Assembly (NCBI RefSeq): GCF_018687615.1
Contig: NZ_CP061299.1
Span: forward strand, 806,001 to 870,000
Origin: Polynucleobacter sp. MWH-CaK5
GTDB lineage: Bacteria; Pseudomonadota; Gammaproteobacteria; Burkholderiales; Burkholderiaceae
Reading direction: 5' to 3'
Length of the DNA stretch: 64,000 nt
The notes beneath the pieces were generated by a model. The model had not been told where the DNA came from, did no database searches, and worked only from the letters and a program-made list of their open reading frames with translations. The translations under genes and the position numbers were made by a program. Below are positions 33,818-40,860 of this stretch, in pieces (the stretch's first letter is position 1; the number at the start of each line of letters is the position of its first letter).

Positions 33818-33823
33818 TAGAAT
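33818..33823 (+). promoter_or_regulatory. Probable -10 box of the rpsB-tsf promoter
   Basis: TAGAAT, one mismatch from TATAAT, lies between the divergent map and rpsB starts and about 110 bases before rpsB. No good -35 box is seen at 16-18 bases. It would start transcription just upstream of the structured leader at 33860-33909. Confidence 0.5.
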
Positions 33824-33859
33824 ACGTTCACTGTTTCAGATGGTCTGGAGCAGAATCAC

Positions 33860-33909
33860 GAACCAAGCCGTCCAGGGTGGCACTTTTTAGTGCAGTCAGG
33901 ACTTGGTTC
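33860..33909 (+). promoter_or_regulatory. Structured 5' leader of rpsB (candidate ribosomal-protein autoregulatory element)
   Basis: A long imperfect hairpin is built of three helices: an 8-bp outer stem GAACCAAG (33860-33867) with CTTGGTTC (33902-33909), a short TCC/GGA stem (33871-33873 with 33899-33901), and a 5-bp tip GCACT-TTTT-AGTGC (33880-33893). No T-run follows, so it is not a terminator. It sits 25 bases before rpsB. S2 is known to repress its own operon in E. coli through the leader; an equivalent role here is inference. Confidence 0.55.
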
Positions 33910-33934
33910 TAGACACAACCCTTAGGAGATTTAC

Positions 33935-34684
33935 ATGTCAGTGACTATGCGTCAAATGCTAGAAGCCGGTTGCCATTTTGGGCACCAAACTCGCTTCTGG
34001 TCACCAAAGATGGCCCCTTATATTTTCGGTCATCGCAACAAAATTCATATTATTAACCTCGAAAAAACACTTCCAATGTTCTTGGAAGCGCAAAAGTTCG
34101 TGCGTCAAGTAGCTTCAAACCGCGGCACTATTTTGTTCGTTGGTACAAAGCGTCAATCAAAAGAGATCATTGCTGAAGAAGCAACTCGTGCTGGCATGCC
34201 TTACGTTGATGCTCGTTGGTTGGGCGGTACATTGACCAACTTCAAAACAGTTAAAGGTTCTATCAAGCGTCTTAAAGACATGACTGCTGCTCGCGAAAAT
34301 GGCGATTGGGAGCGTTTGTCTAAGAAGGAAGCTTTGACAACCAGTCGTGATATCGAGAAATTAGAGAAATCATTGGGCGGTATCCAGGATATGGCTGGCA
34401 CACCTGATGCGATTTTCGTGGTGGACGTTGGTTACCACAAGATTGCTTTAACAGAAGCTAAGAAATTAGGCATTCCTGTTATTGCCGTTGTTGATACAAA
34501 CCACTCACCTGAAGGTGTTGATTACATCATCCCAGGTAACGACGACTCAAGCAAAGCGGTTGCTTTGTATGTTCGTGCGATGGCTGATGCTATTTTGGAA
34601 GGCAAAGCAAACGCAGTGAACCAAGTGTTAGAAGCTGTTAAAGGCGACGCTGACGAGTTCGTTGAAGAAGGAAAGGGCGAGTAA
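33935..34684 (+). CDS. rpsB: 30S ribosomal protein S2
   Basis: The S2 protein of the small subunit, which joins late and recruits S1. The start MSVTMRQMLEAGCHFGHQTR, then the core LGGTLTNFKTVKGSIKRL and DVGYHKIALTEAKKLGIPV, and the end VDTNHSPEGVDYIIPGNDD are diagnostic. The length of 249 is normal. AGGAG lies 8 bases before the ATG, the strongest ribosome-binding site in the region. The stop overlaps the tsf start (TAATG), giving the universal rpsB-tsf operon. Likely feedback control through the leader hairpin just upstream. Confidence 0.98.
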   Translation: MSVTMRQMLEAGCHFGHQTRFWSPKMAPYIFGHRNKIHIINLEKTLPMFLEAQKFVRQVASNRGTILFVGTKRQSKEIIAEEATRAGMPYVDARWLGGTLTNFKTVKGSIKRLKDMTAARENGDWERLSKKEALTTSRDIEKLEKSLGGIQDMAGTPDAIFVVDVGYHKIALTEAKKLGIPVIAVVDTNHSPEGVDYIIPGNDDSSKAVALYVRAMADAILEGKANAVNQVLEAVKGDADEFVEEGKGE

Positions 34685-35565
34685 TGGCTGCAATTACTGC
34701 TGCAATGGTTGGCGAACTACGCGCCAAAACTGATGCTCCAATGATGGAGTGCAAGAAAGCCTTGACTGAAGCTGATGGCGATATGGCTAAAGCAGAAGAA
34801 ATTCTGCGTGTAAAACTTGGAAGCAAAGCTGGTAAAGCTGCTTCACGTGTTACAGCTGAAGGCGTTATCACTGCATTCATCAACGGTACAACTGGCGCAT
34901 TGCTAGAAGTTAACTGCGAAACAGACTTTGTTTCTAAGAATGATGACTTCTTGGCATTGAGCAATGCTTGTGCTCAATTGGTTGCTGAAAAGAATCCAGC
35001 GGATGTGACTGCTTTGTCTGCCTTGCCTTACTCTGGTAAGACAGTTGAAGAAGTTCGTGCTGAATTGATTGGCCGTATCGGTGAAAACATGTCATTGCGC
35101 CGTTTCACACGTTTTTCAGGTGAGAACAAGTTAGTGTCTTACTTGCACGGCACACGCATTGGTGTGATGGTTGAATACACTGGTGACGATACTGCTGCTA
35201 AAGACGTGGCCATGCACATTGCTGCGATGAAGCCAATTGCTTTGTCTTCAGCAGACGTGCCGGCTGACAAGATTGCTACAGAGAAGAGTGTTGCTGAACT
35301 TAAGGCTGCTGAATCAGGCAAGCCAGCGGAAATCGTCGCTAAGATGGTTGAAGGCTCAGTTCAGAAGTACTTGAAAGAAGTTTCTTTGTTGAATCAAACT
35401 TTTGTTAAAAACGACAAACAAACTGTAGAGCAAATGTTGAAGGCTGCTAACACAACCATCAAGAGCTTTACGATGTATGTTGTAGGTGAAGGTATTGAAA
35501 AGCGTCAAGATGACTTTGCTGCTGAAGTTGCTGCTCAGGTAGCTGCTGCAAAAGCCACGGCCTAA
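34684..35565 (+). CDS. tsf: Translation elongation factor Ts
   Basis: The guanine-nucleotide exchange factor for EF-Tu. The N-terminal UBA-like module (VGELRAKTDAPMMECKKALT) and the TDFVSKNDDF block of the core, which inserts next to the EF-Tu nucleotide site, are present. The dimerisation and C-terminal modules follow, with 293 residues in total as expected. It is translationally coupled to rpsB by a one-base overlap. A strong intrinsic terminator follows at 35583, so rpsB-tsf can be made apart from pyrH-frr and the downstream envelope genes. Confidence 0.98.
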   Translation: MAAITAAMVGELRAKTDAPMMECKKALTEADGDMAKAEEILRVKLGSKAGKAASRVTAEGVITAFINGTTGALLEVNCETDFVSKNDDFLALSNACAQLVAEKNPADVTALSALPYSGKTVEEVRAELIGRIGENMSLRRFTRFSGENKLVSYLHGTRIGVMVEYTGDDTAAKDVAMHIAAMKPIALSSADVPADKIATEKSVAELKAAESGKPAEIVAKMVEGSVQKYLKEVSLLNQTFVKNDKQTVEQMLKAANTTIKSFTMYVVGEGIEKRQDDFAAEVAAQVAAAKATA

Positions 35566-35582
35566 GTAGTTCTTGTAGTTCA

Positions 35583-35615
35583 AAAAGGCACGGGGCTAAA
35601 ACCTTCGTGCCTTTT
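35583..35615 (+). terminator. Rho-independent terminator after tsf
   Basis: A perfect 10-bp stem, AAAAGGCACG (35583-35592) with CGTGCCTTTT (35606-35615) and a 13-base loop, runs into TTTTATACTTTTG. The symmetric A and T tracts would allow action on both strands. It falls between tsf and pyrH and may be leaky, to feed the downstream genes. Confidence 0.88.
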
Positions 35616-35659
35616 ATACTTTTGTAACTTGATGAATGCTAAATAAAGAGAGACTGACC

Positions 35660-36370
35660 ATGCCAGCTTATAAAAAAGTTTTGCTCAAACTATCAGGTGA
35701 AGCCTTAATGGGCGATGACTCTTACGGTATCAACCCAGGCACCATTGATGCCATGGTCGCTGATGTCGCTGAGGTAGTGCAAACCGGTATTCAGTTAGCC
35801 ATCGTGATCGGTGGCGGTAACATCTTTAGAGGCGTTGCTGGCGGTGCAGCTGGTATGGATCGCGCAACTGCTGACTACATGGGCATGTTGGCAACAATGA
35901 TGAACGCATTGGCACTGCAAGATGCGTTGCGTCAAAAAGGTGTTGAAGCCCGCGTTCAATCAGCTTTAAGAATGGATCAGGTTGTAGAGCCTTATATCCG
36001 ACCTAAAGCCATCCGTCATATGGAAGAAGGCAAGGTGGTGATTTTTGCTGCTGGAACGGGTAATCCATTCTTCACCACTGACACTGCTGCTGCTTTGCGT
36101 GGCGCAGAAATGGGTGTTGAAGTTGTTTTGAAAGCAACCAAGGTAGATGGTATTTACACCAGCGATCCCAAGAAAGATCCAACAGCCACTCGTTATGACA
36201 CCATTACTTTTGATGAAGCGATCATCAAAAATTTACAAGTCATGGATGCAACAGCATTTGCCTTGTGTCGTGATAGAAAACTACCCATCAAAGTTTTTTC
36301 AATCCTCAAGCCTGGCGCACTGAAACGCGTTGTGATGGGTGATAGTGAAGGTACTTTGGTACACGTTTAA
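35660..36370 (+). CDS. pyrH: UMP kinase
   Basis: Phosphorylates UMP to UDP; a hexameric amino-acid-kinase-fold enzyme, controlled by GTP and UTP in most bacteria. Motifs: KVLLKLSGEALMGDD at the start, VIGGGNIFRG (phosphate loop), MGMLATMMNALALQDAL, AAGTGNPFFTTDTAAALRG (catalytic Asp) and the acceptor region ATKVDGIYTSDPKKDP. ATG 35660 is chosen (AGAGAGAC precedes it), eight codons inside the frame's first start; this yields the usual 236 residues. It begins 45 bases after the tsf terminator and 11 bases before frr. Confidence 0.97.
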   Translation: MPAYKKVLLKLSGEALMGDDSYGINPGTIDAMVADVAEVVQTGIQLAIVIGGGNIFRGVAGGAAGMDRATADYMGMLATMMNALALQDALRQKGVEARVQSALRMDQVVEPYIRPKAIRHMEEGKVVIFAAGTGNPFFTTDTAAALRGAEMGVEVVLKATKVDGIYTSDPKKDPTATRYDTITFDEAIIKNLQVMDATAFALCRDRKLPIKVFSILKPGALKRVVMGDSEGTLVHV

Positions 36371-36381
36371 AAGGAAACATC

Positions 36382-36942
36382 ATGTCTGCTAATGAAATTA
36401 AAAAAAATACAGAACAAAAGATGACCAAATCAATTGAGTCATTGAAATCTAATTTGCAAAAAATCAGAACTGGTCGTGCTCACCCAGGCATCTTAGAGCA
36501 GATCAACGTTGATTACTATGGCAATCCAACACCCTTAGCTCAGGTAGCTAACTTAGGTTTGGCTGATGCTAGAACTTTGACTGTTCAGCCTTGGGAAAAG
36601 AACATGATGGGCGCGGTTGAAAAAGCGATTCGTGAATCTGACTTAGGTCTTAATCCTGCCACTCAAGGCAACATCATTCGTGTACCAATGCCAGCATTAA
36701 CTGAAGAGCGCCGCAAAGAATTGACAAAGGTAGTCAAAGGTGAAGGCGAAGATTCAAAAATTGCTGTGCGTAATCTAAGACGCGATGCAAATGAATCATT
36801 GAAGAAGCTAGCGAAAGATAAAGAAATTTCAGAAGATGATGAGCGTCGCTCACAAGATGAAGTTCAAAAAATGACAGATCGTTTTGTTGCTGAGATTGAC
36901 AAGATCATTTCTGAAAAAGAAAAAGAGATCATGACCGTTTAA
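36382..36942 (+). CDS. frr: Ribosome recycling factor
   Basis: With EF-G and IF3 it splits the post-termination ribosome. The 186-residue, tRNA-shaped two-domain protein shows its diagnostic segments: KSIESLKSNLQKIRTGRAHP in helix 1, VDYYGNPTPLAQVANLGLAD in domain II, TVQPWEKN, and the long C-terminal helical hairpin with IRVPMPALTEERRKEL and AVRNLRRDANESLKK. AAAAGGAAAC stands before the ATG. The order pyrH-frr-uppS-cdsA is conserved across proteobacteria. Confidence 0.98.
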   Translation: MSANEIKKNTEQKMTKSIESLKSNLQKIRTGRAHPGILEQINVDYYGNPTPLAQVANLGLADARTLTVQPWEKNMMGAVEKAIRESDLGLNPATQGNIIRVPMPALTEERRKELTKVVKGEGEDSKIAVRNLRRDANESLKKLAKDKEISEDDERRSQDEVQKMTDRFVAEIDKIISEKEKEIMTV

Positions 36943-36964
36943 GCCAAGCTTAAATAGTCTTTAT

Positions 36965-37741
36965 ATGGTCAAAAAAACCAATCCCTCACACATCAGCACA
37001 ACTTTGGCTGTGCCTGATGTGGCGAGCATTCCCAAGCACCTTGCCATCATCATGGATGGCAACGGTCGATGGGCGACAAAACGTTTTCTGCCAAGAGTTG
37101 CTGGGCACTCACAGGGGCTTAATACCGTCAGAGAAATCGTCAAAGAGTGTGGTGATCTGGGTGTTGAGTATTTAACTCTTTTTGCTTTTAGTTCTGAAAA
37201 CTGGCGCAGACCTGCCGAGGAAGTTGGTTTTTTAATGAAGTTATTTTTGACTGCATTAGAAAAAGAAGTTTCTCGTCTTGATAAGAACAATGTGCGCTTA
37301 AGAGTGGTGGGTGATCTTACCAAGTTTGATGAGCAGATCCAGGAGCGAGTCGTGCAAGCAGAAGAAAAAACTGCTCACAACACGGGTCTTAATCTCACCA
37401 TCGCCGCAAACTACGGTGGTCGCTGGGACATGTTGCAAGCAGTATCAGCTTGCTTGAAAGCAAATCCGGGTCTAAGCCCTGAAGGAGTCACTGAGGCTTT
37501 GTTAACACCTCATTTATCCATGTCGTATGCACCTGAACCTGATTTATTCATCAGAACGGGTGGCGAGCAAAGAATCAGTAACTTTTTACTCTGGCAGTTA
37601 GCTTATACAGAGCTGTATTTCACAGACTTGTTGTGGCCTGACTTTGATGCCAAAGCGCTACAAGCATCTTTTGCTTGGTACCGAGAGCGTGAGCGACGTT
37701 TCGGTCGAACCAGCGCTCAAGTGATAGATGCGGAAAAATAG
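36965..37741 (+). CDS. uppS: Undecaprenyl diphosphate synthase
   Basis: Condenses isopentenyl diphosphate onto farnesyl diphosphate to give the C55 carrier for peptidoglycan and O-antigen. The catalytic Asp is in HLAIIMDGNGRWATKR. Further cis-prenyltransferase regions are GHSQGLNTVREIVKECGDLG, TLFAFSSENWRRP, NYGGRWDML and the final PDLFIRTGGEQRISNFLLWQ, which binds the homoallylic substrate. Residues 1-22 are an extra hydrophilic N-terminus. ATG 36965 has a poor ribosome-binding site, and no better start is seen before the first conserved block. It is 22 bases after frr and 6 before cdsA. Confidence 0.97.
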   Translation: MVKKTNPSHISTTLAVPDVASIPKHLAIIMDGNGRWATKRFLPRVAGHSQGLNTVREIVKECGDLGVEYLTLFAFSSENWRRPAEEVGFLMKLFLTALEKEVSRLDKNNVRLRVVGDLTKFDEQIQERVVQAEEKTAHNTGLNLTIAANYGGRWDMLQAVSACLKANPGLSPEGVTEALLTPHLSMSYAPEPDLFIRTGGEQRISNFLLWQLAYTELYFTDLLWPDFDAKALQASFAWYRERERRFGRTSAQVIDAEK

Positions 37742-37747
37742 AATAGC

Positions 37748-38590
37748 ATGTTAAAAACCAGAGTCATCACAGCAATCGTACTTTTAGGTATTTTCTTACC
37801 AGTGCTCTGGTTTGCGCCCTTGATTTATTTGGGAGCATTGATTGCCATCGTTATCACTTTGGCAGCATGGGAGTGGTGGAGATTGTTGTTTCCACAAAAT
37901 CAACGCAGGGCATTCTCATACGCAGGCTTGTGCCTCCTCAATTTAGTTGCTTGGTTGATGTATGCCGACATTGAAGCCGTCAAAATTCTTTTGTGGCTTA
38001 CCTTGGGTTTTTGGTTGCTGGTGGTTCCATTCATCATGAAGCAGTCTCTTCAGTTGAATCTTGTTTCTTGGCGCTGGCCTTTGGCCGCGATTGGCTTATT
38101 CATTCTGCCAGCCTGTTGGTTTGCTTTGATGCATTTGCGTGCAGTGAGCATGGCACTATTCTTATCAGTACTTGTTTTGGTTTGGGCTGCTGACATCGGC
38201 GCTTATTTTGCTGGTAAAGCATTTGGTAAACACAAGCTGGCAAAGAATTTAAGCCCTGGCAAATCCATCGAAGGCGCTGTCGGTGGTTATTTATTGGTGA
38301 TGGTACTTGGCATTCTTGGAGCCACTTTATTTGCGGATCATCCTTATACCCAAGGCAATTTCTTTGCTTTGATTCAATCCTCTTGGGGATGGTTGGGGAT
38401 GATTCTTGTGACAGCTCTATGTGTTGCCATGAGTATTCAGGGGGACTTGTTTGAGTCACAAATGAAACGTGTTGCTGGAGTTAAAGATAGTAGTGCGTTG
38501 CTGCCTGGTCATGGTGGTTTTTTAGATCGCATTGACGCGCTTCTTCCTGTGTTGCCGCTGGCTGGTTTAATCATTTTGATGGCGAGCTAA
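37748..38590 (+). CDS. cdsA: Phosphatidate cytidylyltransferase (CDP-diglyceride synthase)
   Basis: Makes CDP-diacylglycerol from phosphatidate and CTP at the inner membrane, the branch point of all phospholipids. It is a polytopic protein of 280 residues with about eight membrane segments. The family motifs GKHKLAKNLSPGKSIEGAVG and the C-terminal signature KDSSALLPGHGGFLDRID, with the catalytic Asp pair, are complete. Its place between uppS and dxr is the standard order. Confidence 0.96.
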   Translation: MLKTRVITAIVLLGIFLPVLWFAPLIYLGALIAIVITLAAWEWWRLLFPQNQRRAFSYAGLCLLNLVAWLMYADIEAVKILLWLTLGFWLLVVPFIMKQSLQLNLVSWRWPLAAIGLFILPACWFALMHLRAVSMALFLSVLVLVWAADIGAYFAGKAFGKHKLAKNLSPGKSIEGAVGGYLLVMVLGILGATLFADHPYTQGNFFALIQSSWGWLGMILVTALCVAMSIQGDLFESQMKRVAGVKDSSALLPGHGGFLDRIDALLPVLPLAGLIILMAS

Positions 38591-38593
38591 ACC

Positions 38594-39793
38594 ATGAGAC
38601 ATATTTGCGTTCTTGGCTCAACCGGGTCGATTGGAGTGAGTACTCTGGATGTGATTCGTGCCCATCCTGATTTATTCAAAGTTGAATCTTTGACCGCGCA
38701 TTCAAATATTGAGCTTCTCGCAAAACAATGCGCAGAATTCAAACCAACAATGGTGGTGGTTGGCTTTGCAGAAGCCGCCAGTCGTTTGAATGAGCAATTA
38801 AAGTCTATGGGTTTAACTGTGACAGTTGATCATGGTGCAGAGGCATTGGTCTCTGCCTCAACATTGACTTCTGTTGATACGGTGATGGCAGCAATTGTTG
38901 GAGCAGCCGGCTTACTACCAACCATAGAGGCTGCAAAACTAGGTAAGCGTATTTTATTAGCCAATAAAGAAGCCTTGGTGATGGCTGGTGATATCTTCAT
39001 GTCAGCGATTGCAAGCAGTGGTGCTGAGCTTTTACCAATTGATAGTGAGCACAATGCCATTTATCAATGTTTGCCGGATGCGAATACTTCCAATGGGGGC
39101 TCTCGTGGCCGGTACTCTTCTTTGGGCGTAAAAGAAATTTTGTTAACGGCTTCAGGTGGCCCGTTCAGAAATTATTCTTTAGATCAGTTAAGGAATGTCA
39201 CGCCCGATCAAGCGTGTGCCCATCCTAACTGGGTCATGGGGCGAAAAATTTCAGTCGATTCAGCGACGATGATGAACAAAGGCCTTGAAGTGATCGAGGC
39301 TCATCATTTATTTGAATTGCCTGCAGAACAAATCAAGGTCTTGATACATCCTCAAAGCGTGGTTCATTCAATGGTTAGATACATTGATGGTTCTGTGATT
39401 GCACAGCTTGGACAGCCTGATATGAAAACGCCGATTGCTTATGGCTTGGGTTGGCCTTTAAGGATTGATGCTGGGGTTAAAGAATTGGATTTCACGACTG
39501 CTCATGATTTGAGTTTTGAACCAGTTGATTTGAACCGTTTCCCTTGTTTGTCTCTGAGTTACCAAGCCTTATCTGTTCGTGGCTTAGCTCCAACTATTTT
39601 GAATGCTGCCAATGAAATTGCAGTTGATGCTTTCTTGAAGAAAGAAATTGGGTTCACGCAAATTTCAGAATTGGTTGAGCGCGTTTTAAATCAAACGCAG
39701 GTCAGTGGGGCGATGAGTCTTGATGGCATTCTTGAGGCAGATAGAATCGCTCGTCAAGAAGCACTAAGCATTGTCAAAGGATTGACTAGATGA
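38594..39793 (+). CDS. dxr: 1-deoxy-D-xylulose 5-phosphate reductoisomerase
   Basis: The first committed step of the MEP isoprenoid route, an NADPH- and metal-dependent isomeroreductase. The N-terminal NADPH-binding loop is VLGSTGSIGVSTLDVIRAHP. Metal and substrate residues are in PIDSEHNAIYQCL. The catalytic loop region GRKISVDSATMMNKGLEVIEAHHLF is recognisable in two halves (GRKISVDSATMMNKGLE, then VIEAHHLFELP), and HPQSVVHSMV follows. It ends with the C-terminal helical domain. Length 399 is usual. It supplies the pathway that feeds uppS two genes upstream. ATGA overlap with rseP. Confidence 0.98.
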   Translation: MRHICVLGSTGSIGVSTLDVIRAHPDLFKVESLTAHSNIELLAKQCAEFKPTMVVVGFAEAASRLNEQLKSMGLTVTVDHGAEALVSASTLTSVDTVMAAIVGAAGLLPTIEAAKLGKRILLANKEALVMAGDIFMSAIASSGAELLPIDSEHNAIYQCLPDANTSNGGSRGRYSSLGVKEILLTASGGPFRNYSLDQLRNVTPDQACAHPNWVMGRKISVDSATMMNKGLEVIEAHHLFELPAEQIKVLIHPQSVVHSMVRYIDGSVIAQLGQPDMKTPIAYGLGWPLRIDAGVKELDFTTAHDLSFEPVDLNRFPCLSLSYQALSVRGLAPTILNAANEIAVDAFLKKEIGFTQISELVERVLNQTQVSGAMSLDGILEADRIARQEALSIVKGLTR

Positions 39794-40860
39794 CAGTTAT
39801 TTGGAGTTTATTAGCCTTTTTGGCTGCCTTAGGTTTGTTGGTGAGCTTTCATGAGTATGGCCATTACAGCGCTGCAAGGATGTGCGGTGTCAAAGTATTG
39901 AGATTTTCAGTGGGCTTCGGTAAGACCATTTGGACCTACCAAAAAACCCCTGAATCTACAGAATGGGCCCTGAGCAGTTTGCCTTTGGGCGGTTACGTCA
40001 AAATGGATGAAGAATCATTCAGAAGCCAAAAGCTCTGGAAAAGATCATTCATTGTGGCTGCTGGTCCTTTAGCAAACTTCATTCTCGCTATCGTCTTTTT
40101 GACGATTTTATTTGCTTCAGGCGTTCCTCAAATCCCTTCTAAATTAGTTGAGCCCGACAAAACCAGTGTTGCCTATGAGGCTGGTATTTATGCCGGCGAC
40201 ACTGTGATTGGCTGGAAATCGGATGGTGACGACTCTTTTAGGTCGATTGCTAGTTGGAATCAGCTCAGATGGCGCTTAATGGATGCTGTGACCAGTTCTG
40301 AAGGCTTCGTTGTGAAGGTCAAAACTTCTCAAGGAGTGGAGCAAGACGTTGTATTTAAAGCAGAAAAAATGCCAATTCTGACGCCAGATACCGATCCATT
40401 GGCAAAATTAGGCATAAAACCTGATGTGAGCGAGCCAATTGGCATTTTTGAGCTCAAATTGGGCATTTTCGAGGCGATTACTGTCGCAAGCGAAAGAGTT
40501 TGGGATATCAGCGCCATTTCTGTTCGCATGTTGGTGGGTATATTCACCGGAGAAGCTTCGATCAAACAGATCGGTGGGCCTTTGAGCATCGCTGATATGG
40601 CTGGTAAAACAGCCCAAGTTGGCTGGCAGTCTTATTTGGGGTTTTTGGCGATGATCAGCATCAGCCTAGGGATTCTGAATTTGATCCCATTACCCATGCT
40701 AGATGGTGGTCAGCTACTGTATGATGGATGGGAATTGTTGTCTGGAAAGCGAGTTTCAGATGGCGTTCAAAATGTATTGCAAAGAGTTGGTATGGGTAGC
40801 CTCCTGTTTTTAACTATATTGGCTTTGTTTAACGATATTTCTAGATTGTTTTTACGTTGA
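39790..40860 (+). CDS. rseP: Site-2 intramembrane zinc metalloprotease RseP, single-PDZ form
   Basis: A regulated intramembrane protease that cuts membrane-embedded anti-sigma factors and remnant signal peptides. The zinc motif H21-E22-Y-G-H25 lies in the first membrane helix, and the third ligand is in NLIPLPMLDGGQL (LDG 304-306). Between helices 2 and 3 there is only one periplasmic PDZ domain (about 115-195); then IGIFELKLGIFEAI leads straight into the membrane part. E. coli RseP has two PDZ domains and about 450 residues, so the 356-residue protein seems to lack one. Position between dxr and bamA is canonical. Confidence 0.93.
   Translation: MTVIWSLLAFLAALGLLVSFHEYGHYSAARMCGVKVLRFSVGFGKTIWTYQKTPESTEWALSSLPLGGYVKMDEESFRSQKLWKRSFIVAAGPLANFILAIVFLTILFASGVPQIPSKLVEPDKTSVAYEAGIYAGDTVIGWKSDGDDSFRSIASWNQLRWRLMDAVTSSEGFVVKVKTSQGVEQDVVFKAEKMPILTPDTDPLAKLGIKPDVSEPIGIFELKLGIFEAITVASERVWDISAISVRMLVGIFTGEASIKQIGGPLSIADMAGKTAQVGWQSYLGFLAMISISLGILNLIPLPMLDGGQLLYDGWELLSGKRVSDGVQNVLQRVGMGSLLFLTILALFNDISRLFLR

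Noticed and set aside
33841..33934. Terminator in front of rpsB
   Set aside because: The stem is followed by TAGACACAACCC, with no T-run, and the T's lie in the loop; a regulatory leader is more likely.
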